This document shows, piece by piece, positions 21,932 to 28,440 of a stretch of 28,440 bases of DNA. A program made the translations under genes and the position numbers. The notes under the pieces are model-generated. The model had not been told where the DNA came from. It ran no database searches and saw only the letters and a list, made by a program, of their open reading frames with translations. Positions within the stretch are counted from its first letter, which is position 1; each line of letters starts with the position of its first letter. Source of the stretch: VMCP01 sp964408945 (lineage in GTDB: Bacteria; Bacteroidota; Bacteroidia; NS11-12g; UBA955); contig CAYPBJ010000028.1 of NCBI GenBank assembly GCA_964408945.1, forward strand, positions 1 through 28,440, given 5' to 3'.

Positions 21932-24900
21932 TGATCCAAGGAGTGGTTTGGCAGTGATTGCCTGACACTACTTTGATGTAATAAACGCCGGCAGATTGTC
22001 CATCCAAATGGAGTTCCAGTGAAGGGTTATTTGTTGTCTGTTCGAACATTACCTGTCCGATAGAATTGATCACCATTACTTTTGCAGAAACGTTAGAACT
22101 TCCCCCGAAATCCAAAATAGGATTAGACTGAGAGTGGTCAGTGGCCTTGATGGTAAATACCTTTTGAGTTAATTTGGTAGTAGAAGATTTTGCAGATTGG
22201 AATATCAAAGAAAAACGATTTTTCTCAACTTCATCTTCAGAATTCTCAACAATGAAATTATAAGTGGTTTTGCCTGTAGATTCTAATGGGTAGTCAAGTC
22301 CCAATTTTTTATCAAAGAGATACACATTTTGGCCCAAGGCATCGGTAAACTCAAATTCCAACGTATAGTTTTTATCTCTAATTTGAGTAAACTCAAACGG
22401 AATGGTATCGGTTAATTCGGGCAAATTTCGGGAGTCAATACTCACTTTTTTACCGTTGTTCACAAGAGCGAAATTCTCATCAAGATTCACGGGTTTGGTA
22501 GCATCTAAAGCATCATACGCGGAGTTGAAAGCTGGGTCAAATTTAACAATGACACCATCTAATGGCTTGGTATTTAAAATATTGAAGGTGTCAGATTGCC
22601 ATAATTGAATATTTAATGTAGACAGCGGAGGGGTCATTCTCCACGTAGATGTCAAACTAGTGCCTTTGCTCGCTTCGGTGAAGGTAAGTGACGCAGATCC
22701 GTTGCTTGCCGTTTTTACGAAACAAGCTTGCCATGGCTGTAAGAAGCGATTGGCATTTGAGCCAGTGGTGGATGTATTGTTTGAAACGTCAACCGTTACA
22801 TATGCACCGCGGGTTGACATGGTAGGATCCCAAATGTAGTAATACGTTTGATTCAAGTTGGTTGAGTTACTCAAGATGGTTTGCATGTTTACGGGAGCCA
22901 TGTAAGGGTTACCTACAAGACTGAATCCATCAGTAGTTTGATTGAGATTGGTAACAGATACCGAACCTGTTACTAGAGTACCTTGTGCTCTTAGAGTGGT
23001 ATTGGTTGGAGTAGGTGTATTGGTAGCCAAGCTGATGGTTCTATCTCCACGTATCATTAATCGGTAAGGAACACCAGAACTGAGTGTATTATCTAGGGTG
23101 TTAGTTATTGCACTCCAAGTTTGAGAAGTATTAGAATAGGTGAACATGGATGGGTTACTCGTCAAAGTGGCATCAAATCCGGTATTTGTAGATGTACTTC
23201 CTGTAATGTGTGTTCCAAAATTTGATACGAAACTTTTATTTTCTTGTAAATTTTGGAATATTGAATAAATTGAATTAACCGGAGAAGAAATCAATCTAAA
23301 TGCTCTTCTAGCGGGGACATAACGTTCAACGCCTACCCTTCCCGATACAGAAGCACCTGACACTACACTCTTGACTATAGCTGTACCGGTGCTAGTGCTT
23401 TTCATGCGAAGAGCTGCAATATAAGGATCTGAGCTCCAAATAGTTTCAACTTCAAGTTGTCCAGAAGTCAATGTCAAACTTTCCTTGATATCTGTATGCC
23501 AGTATTCAAAGAATGCCCAATAATACTGATAATCATTATAGTTACTGATAACTTTCACACCAGCACTATTATCAATTTCAAGATTTGCCAATTGATTATT
23601 TCCACCCAAATACTGTTTTACTGTACCGTCCAATTTCAATAAAGAAGAAGTTCCACCGACAATAGAGCCTTCGTTGGATAAGTCACCAGACATGGTTAAT
23701 GTTGAACTAGCAGTCAAGTTTAGTGTTTTTCCCTTGGGGATTTGCAGTGCGGCATCTACACTCCAGTCGCCACCAGATGTGAATGAAGATGTACCCGCTG
23801 CATTATCCAAAATGAAGATTTTACCAGATGCGAAATTAGTAGGTGCTGATCCAGATTCATCAGGGAAAGGTCTCCAACTAGAAATACTATTTAAAGAAGA
23901 TGCATTGGCAGCACGTGGGTAATATTTGATGTAAGGTTCCCATTTTGCGTACAATGTAACATTTGAAGTGGTTGAATAAGACGCACCCGCTGCAAAATCA
24001 GTGCCTTGACCGGTGGGCTCGGTATTCCAACCGTTGAAGTAATATTCATCTCGAACAAGAGTTGAACCGGGCCCAGCAAGAGTTACAGATCCCCCGGAAG
24101 AAAAAGTTTGAATACTTGGAGCAGAACCAGCTGTTTGATCGTTACCATCATAACTTACAGAATAAACTGCTGTTGACTTAAAAAACGGCCTAACGATAAA
24201 ATTCCGATTCAATGTAAAAGTCAATGGATTTGAAGTAGATAGTATAGAATCTCCCTTGACATCCCACCAATGGGTGAATTCATAGTTCGTATAAGGATAA
24301 GCTCTGATAGTATAAGTACCGCCTGAGATATAAGCAACACCACAAGTAGTGGCGCCACTCACATATCCGCTATCTGAATATTGACATTGATAACTGTAAA
24401 TGGGGGGATATTCCACTTCCATGTTTCCGCGGGTGGGTGCAGTGGAACTTCTAGTGTTTAATGCTTGATCTTTATTTACAACATTGGTAGAGGCGGCAGT
24501 TCCCAAAACATTCACCCAACTTGAAGTTGAAGTATTGAAATATCCAAAAGAAGGGGTACCAGAACCGAAAGTAAATCCGGTAACAATACCCTTATTGGCT
24601 GTTTTATTCAAAAAACTACCCACTCTGATAGCGGAATATACAGAACTTTGAATTTTATCGGTTGTAATTTCAAGAGGTCTATATACCATTGCTGTACCAA
24701 TTGGACTCCAGTTAATATTTTGGATGCGATCATATACTCCACCTGCAAAAATGCTGTCATTAGTCCCAGAAGCATTTCCCGTGTACAGGATATTGCCAGA
24801 TGAAGAGCCGGTATTGATGTTATTCGAACTAGAATGATGCACACAGTTAATGACAATGTGAGAAGTTGTACCGGATCCCGATTGAGAAAAGTCTTCCAAA

Positions 24901-25862
24901 GTAAATGCAGTAGGATTGGACTCTGAACCAGATGTTCTAGCGTAGTTATAGGCGAAAACACAATTGACAAACTGCGAAAATGTACCTACTGAAGAAACGG
25001 CCGCGCCGAATTTTGAGCTATTAGCAACGTTTCCGGAAAATGTAGAATTCATCACATACACATAAGCTTGTGAAGAACTGTTTGCAGTATAATTGTGTAT
25101 GGCTGCACCTTGATCAGTAGTGGTATTATTTCTAAAAGTAGAGTTATTGATATACAAATTTTTGTGATTTTCAATTCCTCCTCCTCCACCACCAGAGGCA
25201 TCTGAGCGATTATTCACCACACGACAACGATCTAGGAACATATTCCCGTTATTCACTACAGCTCCCCCATAAGTAGCGGTATTGAAAGTGAACTGACAGT
25301 CGGTTGCAAATACTTTTCCATTCGCATCGTTGAATAATGCTCCTCCATGGCCGGGATTTGAAGGGAAACTAGTTCCTGAGGAAGCACGAGATCGAGTAAT
25401 ATGTACATTGTTCATAACCAATGTCACAAAATTCTCAATTGCACCTCCTGGTCCTCGGTTATTTTCTAAGTTTCCACCGATGATGGTCATATTTTCAAGT
25501 GTTACGGTCACATTAGTACCCGTAAACCGGAAAACTCGATATTTGGAAGGCGAAGAATTTAAAGTACCATTGGACCACATTCCAGGTTGAGCCACTGAAA
25601 TGGTTTTTCCGTTTCCTTTGATCTTTATGCTTTTTCCGATGTTAAATGCAGAAGCCGCAGTTGGACTTGTAACCGATGAAGGAACAAAAATATCAGCCAT
25701 AAGTTCAATTACATCTACTACCGAACTAGATGAGTTGCTAATAGCGGTGTTAAATTCCGAATATGTGTATACATAACGGGTTGTTTGCGCATTCAAGGAA
25801 TGAAATTGTAAAAAAGCGAAAAGAATTAGAACTTTTGAAAAAAGTAATTTACCTATATTCAT
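21924..25862 (-). CDS. Large secreted beta-helix protein with T9SS sorting domain
   Basis: 1312 aa. It has an N-terminal signal peptide (about 1-25, ending LNA before QTTRY). Residues about 45-380 are a right-handed beta-helix/polymorphic-outer-membrane-like region with repeated GGA and NNSTF-type turns. Residues about 566-642 are an InlB B / Listeria-Bacteroides repeat (VSYDGNDQTAGSAP through LYAKW). A glycine/serine-rich adhesin-like middle follows, and a C-terminal T9SS type A domain of about 75 residues ending WIIK. Proteins of this type are exported by the type IX system and attached or released at the surface; adhesion is a usual guess. Its paralogue is divergent at 26068. Confidence 0.9.
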   Translation of the reverse strand: MNIGKLLFSKVLILFAFLQFHSLNAQTTRYVYTYSEFNTAISNSSSSVVDVIELMADIFVPSSVTSPTAASAFNIGKSIKIKGNGKTISVAQPGMWSNGTLNSSPSKYRVFRFTGTNVTVTLENMTIIGGNLENNRGPGGAIENFVTLVMNNVHITRSRASSGTSFPSNPGHGGALFNDANGKVFATDCQFTFNTATYGGAVVNNGNMFLDRCRVVNNRSDASGGGGGGIENHKNLYINNSTFRNNTTTDQGAAIHNYTANSSSQAYVYVMNSTFSGNVANSSKFGAAVSSVGTFSQFVNCVFAYNYARTSGSESNPTAFTLEDFSQSGSGTTSHIVINCVHHSSSNNINTGSSSGNILYTGNASGTNDSIFAGGVYDRIQNINWSPIGTAMVYRPLEITTDKIQSSVYSAIRVGSFLNKTANKGIVTGFTFGSGTPSFGYFNTSTSSWVNVLGTAASTNVVNKDQALNTRSSTAPTRGNMEVEYPPIYSYQCQYSDSGYVSGATTCGVAYISGGTYTIRAYPYTNYEFTHWWDVKGDSILSTSNPLTFTLNRNFIVRPFFKSTAVYSVSYDGNDQTAGSAPSIQTFSSGGSVTLAGPGSTLVRDEYYFNGWNTEPTGQGTDFAAGASYSTTSNVTLYAKWEPYIKYYPRAANASSLNSISSWRPFPDESGSAPTNFASGKIFILDNAAGTSSFTSGGDWSVDAALQIPKGKTLNLTASSTLTMSGDLSNEGSIVGGTSSLLKLDGTVKQYLGGNNQLANLEIDNSAGVKVISNYNDYQYYWAFFEYWHTDIKESLTLTSGQLEVETIWSSDPYIAALRMKSTSTGTAIVKSVVSGASVSGRVGVERYVPARRAFRLISSPVNSIYSIFQNLQENKSFVSNFGTHITGSTSTNTGFDATLTSNPSMFTYSNTSQTWSAITNTLDNTLSSGVPYRLMIRGDRTISLATNTPTPTNTTLRAQGTLVTGSVSVTNLNQTTDGFSLVGNPYMAPVNMQTILSNSTNLNQTYYYIWDPTMSTRGAYVTVDVSNNTSTTGSNANRFLQPWQACFVKTASNGSASLTFTEASKGTSLTSTWRMTPPLSTLNIQLWQSDTFNILNTKPLDGVIVKFDPAFNSAYDALDATKPVNLDENFALVNNGKKVSIDSRNLPELTDTIPFEFTQIRDKNYTLEFEFTDALGQNVYLFDKKLGLDYPLESTGKTTYNFIVENSEDEVEKNRFSLIFQSAKSSTTKLTQKVFTIKATDHSQSNPILDFGGSSNVSAKVMVINSIGQVMFEQTTNNPSLELHLDGQSAGVYYIKVVSGNHCQTTPWIIK

Positions 25863-26067
25863 AGTAGTTTTGATTTTGTCGCAAATCTCTGAAATTACTT
25901 GTTTTGTTTATAAACGACCCCTATAACAATTTCTAACCTGGTTTCCCATAAATCGCTAATAATATATAATATCTGAAAAGAGAGTAAGATATTTTGAAGT
26001 GCCATAAAAAATCTGTTTAGTACATCTAAAAACACTTTAATTTGACGGTTTTTTTCTGTATATTCGC
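25863..26067. other. Intergenic region between two divergent paralogues
   Basis: 205 bp with no gene. A 10-bp palindrome GTTTATAAAC (25906-25915) is present. For the right-hand gene, TATATTCG (26059-26066) is a one-mismatch -7 box touching the ATG. For the left-hand gene only a weak one-mismatch match (complement of 25882-25889) is seen. Shared regulation is possible but not shown. Confidence 0.4.
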
Positions 26068-28440
26068 ATGATTAAAGGCAAAATGAATCGCATACTTTCT
26101 TTGGTCCTTCTTATTCTCAATACCTTAAGCAGTTCTGCACAAACCACTCGTTATGTATCCACCTACAACGAATTGACTACAGCTGTAACAAATTCAAGTA
26201 GTTCTGTGGTGGACATAATCGAAATTCAAAACAATATTACCGTTACAGCTGCCATTTCAATTAGCAAATCATTAACTATTAAGGGAAAAGGAAATATTAT
26301 AACAGTACCGGTTACTGGGGTTTCTGACGAAGGAATTAACAATACAAGTCCTTCGACCTTCAATATTTTCAATACCAGTGGTTCAAATGTTACAATTACC
26401 ATTGAGAATATTACGCTTAAAGGCGGTGATTTCAACTCTGGGGGCGGATGTATTAGGAATACTGCCAATAAATTGGTTTTAAACAGTGTAACTTTATCCA
26501 ACGGTCGAAATTCTGTTTTTGCTGGTGGTGCGGGGCTTTACAACTCGGGGGTTACCTATATGAATAACTGCCAGTTGTTAAGAAATTCAGCTGGATATGG
26601 AGGTGGTTTTTTAAATACCAATGGTGCTACCATGTATATTGAAAACACTACTTTCTCAGATAATAGATCTGAGTCGAGCAACGGTGGTGGCGGAGGTTGT
26701 GAAAACCAAGGCACGTTGTACATGAATAATTGTACGTTTTCAAATAACAAAAGCACAGAAATTGGAGGCGGTATCAATAATTACCAAGGAACTCTTTATC
26801 TACTTAATAGTACGTTCACAGGAAATGTTGCTTATGGTTCCTTCAGCGGAGGGGCTGTTGGAAACAACGGAGGGACCGTTAGAATTATCAACTGTATTTT
26901 TGCCTACAACTACAAAAGATCTGCGGGAACGGTATCTAGTCCAACGGCTTATACCTTGGATGATTTTGGATATAATACAAGTTCTCATGTTTATTATTCC
27001 ATTTACCATTCCTCATCCAACACATTCAATACAAACACCGGAAATATCCAATACTCAGGCAAAGCTGACGGCACCGATAATACCATATTCGCAGGCGGTG
27101 TATATACTTACCTGACAGACGGTACGGGTGCGGAAATTGGGACCGCCAAAATCTTCCAACCCCATTTGGTTTCCAACTCAACCAAAACAGCTACATTACA
27201 ATTGGGTAGCTACCCCAATCAAACGTCCAACAAAGGCACACAAACCGGATTTTCAAGCAACAACGGCAGTCCCGTTGTAGGTTATAAGACTCCGGGAACA
27301 TCCACTTGGACCAACCTTGTAGGAAGTAATTCACAAAACTATTTGGTAACCACAGACCAATTGGGAACTACTCGTTCAACAAGTCCCACTCGTGGATCAG
27401 TGGAATCTGAAATAGCTACCGTGTACATGCTGAAAGTGCTAAAAAGCACAAACGGTACTTCTACTGGAGGTTCTTTGTATGGGGATGTCTATGAAAGCGG
27501 AACCCAGATTACTTTATCGGCTGCGCCTAACTCAGGATATCAATTCGACTATTGGAAAAATACCTCAACTGGTAGCAGTTTTTCTACAAGCAATCCGTAC
27601 ACATTAACTTTGAATTCGGACTTAACCTTAGAACCCATATTCAAAGTTGCTGCAACTACTTATACCGTGACCTATTTTGGAAACGGTGCAACATCAGGAA
27701 CAGCTCCTAATTCTCAATCATTTACTTCAGGATCTATTACATTAGCTGGACAAAACACCTTAGTAAAAGACGAATATTACTTTGATGGTTGGAATACACA
27801 GCCAAGCGGCAGTGGTACCAATTATGCTGCTGGGGCCAGCTATTCAACCACGTCTAATTTGACTTTATACGCCAAGTGGACACCTTATGTGAAATATTAC
27901 ATCAAATCAGGTAGCACCAGTTCCTTGACTAACACATCAAACTGGACCGGTTATCCTGATGGAACAGGTGGTAATCCCACAAACTTTGGGGCTGATAAAA
28001 TTTTCATTTTAGATAACACTGCAGGTAGTACCACATTTACAACGGGAGCTAGTTGGAGCGTTGATGGCGCATTGCAAATTCCAGCAGGAAAAACGCTAAA
28101 TATTAGCATAGGAACATCAGTGACGCTGAATGGCGATATAATTAATTCAGGCACAATAGTTGGAGCATCTGGATCAGATTTGATTTTAAGCGGTGCTAAA
28201 GCCCAATATTTGGGAGGGGTTAAAAATCTTCAAGGATTGGAAATTGATAACCCTGCAGGAGTTACTCTTCAAGGAGAAACAAACGTATTCGAAGCATTGA
28301 CTCTAACTGACGGAGTATTAACTACTGGCGGACATTTAACATTTAAAAGCAATTCTTCTGGAACTGCAATTGTGAATCCTTTGGGTTCAACCGCTTCCAT
28401 TTCTGGAAACGTAACCACTGAACAATACATACCTGCTAAA
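26068..28440 (+). CDS. Secreted beta-helix protein, paralogue (3' end outside window)
   Basis: Open frame of 791 codons to the window edge, with no stop, hence partial. Signal peptide: MNRILSLVLLILNTLSSSAQ from the ATG at 26083, or five residues longer from 26068. It then follows the divergent neighbour closely: QTTRYVSTYNELTTAVTN, a beta-helix, an InlB B repeat ending LYAKW (about 27665-27883), and an identical FIFILDN-type motif region (DKIFILDNTAGS). A T9SS domain is expected after 28440 but cannot be seen. The close colinearity over hundreds of residues implies a duplication with inversion. The start codon is uncertain between the two ATGs. Confidence 0.88.
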   Translation, partial: MIKGKMNRILSLVLLILNTLSSSAQTTRYVSTYNELTTAVTNSSSSVVDIIEIQNNITVTAAISISKSLTIKGKGNIITVPVTGVSDEGINNTSPSTFNIFNTSGSNVTITIENITLKGGDFNSGGGCIRNTANKLVLNSVTLSNGRNSVFAGGAGLYNSGVTYMNNCQLLRNSAGYGGGFLNTNGATMYIENTTFSDNRSESSNGGGGGCENQGTLYMNNCTFSNNKSTEIGGGINNYQGTLYLLNSTFTGNVAYGSFSGGAVGNNGGTVRIINCIFAYNYKRSAGTVSSPTAYTLDDFGYNTSSHVYYSIYHSSSNTFNTNTGNIQYSGKADGTDNTIFAGGVYTYLTDGTGAEIGTAKIFQPHLVSNSTKTATLQLGSYPNQTSNKGTQTGFSSNNGSPVVGYKTPGTSTWTNLVGSNSQNYLVTTDQLGTTRSTSPTRGSVESEIATVYMLKVLKSTNGTSTGGSLYGDVYESGTQITLSAAPNSGYQFDYWKNTSTGSSFSTSNPYTLTLNSDLTLEPIFKVAATTYTVTYFGNGATSGTAPNSQSFTSGSITLAGQNTLVKDEYYFDGWNTQPSGSGTNYAAGASYSTTSNLTLYAKWTPYVKYYIKSGSTSSLTNTSNWTGYPDGTGGNPTNFGADKIFILDNTAGSTTFTTGASWSVDGALQIPAGKTLNISIGTSVTLNGDIINSGTIVGASGSDLILSGAKAQYLGGVKNLQGLEIDNPAGVTLQGETNVFEALTLTDGVLTTGGHLTFKSNSSGTAIVNPLGSTASISGNVTTEQYIPAK

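Overview
The window looks like chromosomal DNA of a marine or freshwater Bacteroidota, most likely Flavobacteriia/Flavobacteriales. The evidence is promoters of the Bacteroidota type (TAnnTTTG near -7, sometimes with TTTG 19-20 bp upstream), almost no Shine-Dalgarno sequences, and two very large secreted beta-helix proteins, one with a visible type IX secretion C-terminal domain. The low to moderate G+C and the gene set (OsmC, CvfB-like S1 protein, split HipA) also fit.

Layout. 1-640: a heptanucleotide repeat array, then tRNA-Ser(GCU) with its own promoter and terminator. 860-2650: a small membrane protein, then a fluoride riboswitch (crcB motif) controlling a CLC-F type fluoride channel/antiporter that seems internally shortened. 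2690-3945: a two-gene toxin-antitoxin module, HTH-Panacea antitoxin plus RelE-like toxin. 4082-11717: an AT-rich, tightly packed four-gene cassette that looks like a defence system. It has two DUF262 proteins (the second with a DUF1524 HNH nuclease domain), an HNH-HIT fusion, and a phospholipase-D/SF2-helicase/DUF3427 protein. 11723-17305 (minus strand): a double-domain gamma-glutamylcyclotransferase-like gene with its own promoter, and a five-gene operon hipB-hipS-hipT-vanW/glycosyltransferase-unknown gene. Three 18-bp operators spaced exactly 40 bp apart precede that operon. 17356-21931: mostly housekeeping or stress genes (pterin dehydratase, DUF2130 protein, OsmC, a coiled-coil membrane protein, an outer-membrane barrel, CvfB-like protein), with two more heptamer arrays. 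21924-28440: two divergent paralogous secreted beta-helix proteins, the second cut by the window end.

How it fits together. The middle of the window (2.7-17.3 kb) is an accessory, defence-rich stretch: two toxin-antitoxin modules flank a candidate multi-gene anti-invader cassette. No integrase or transposase is visible. The most unusual non-coding structure is the set of three intergenic arrays. They hold 54, 30 and 34 heptamers in unbroken 7-bp register, and all three reverse polarity in the middle (GTAGT-type units on the left, ACTAC-type on the right), so transcripts could fold into long hairpins. Two of them begin on the stop codon of the preceding gene, and one ends 10 bp before a promoter. 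All functional claims come from reading the sequence; no searches were run.
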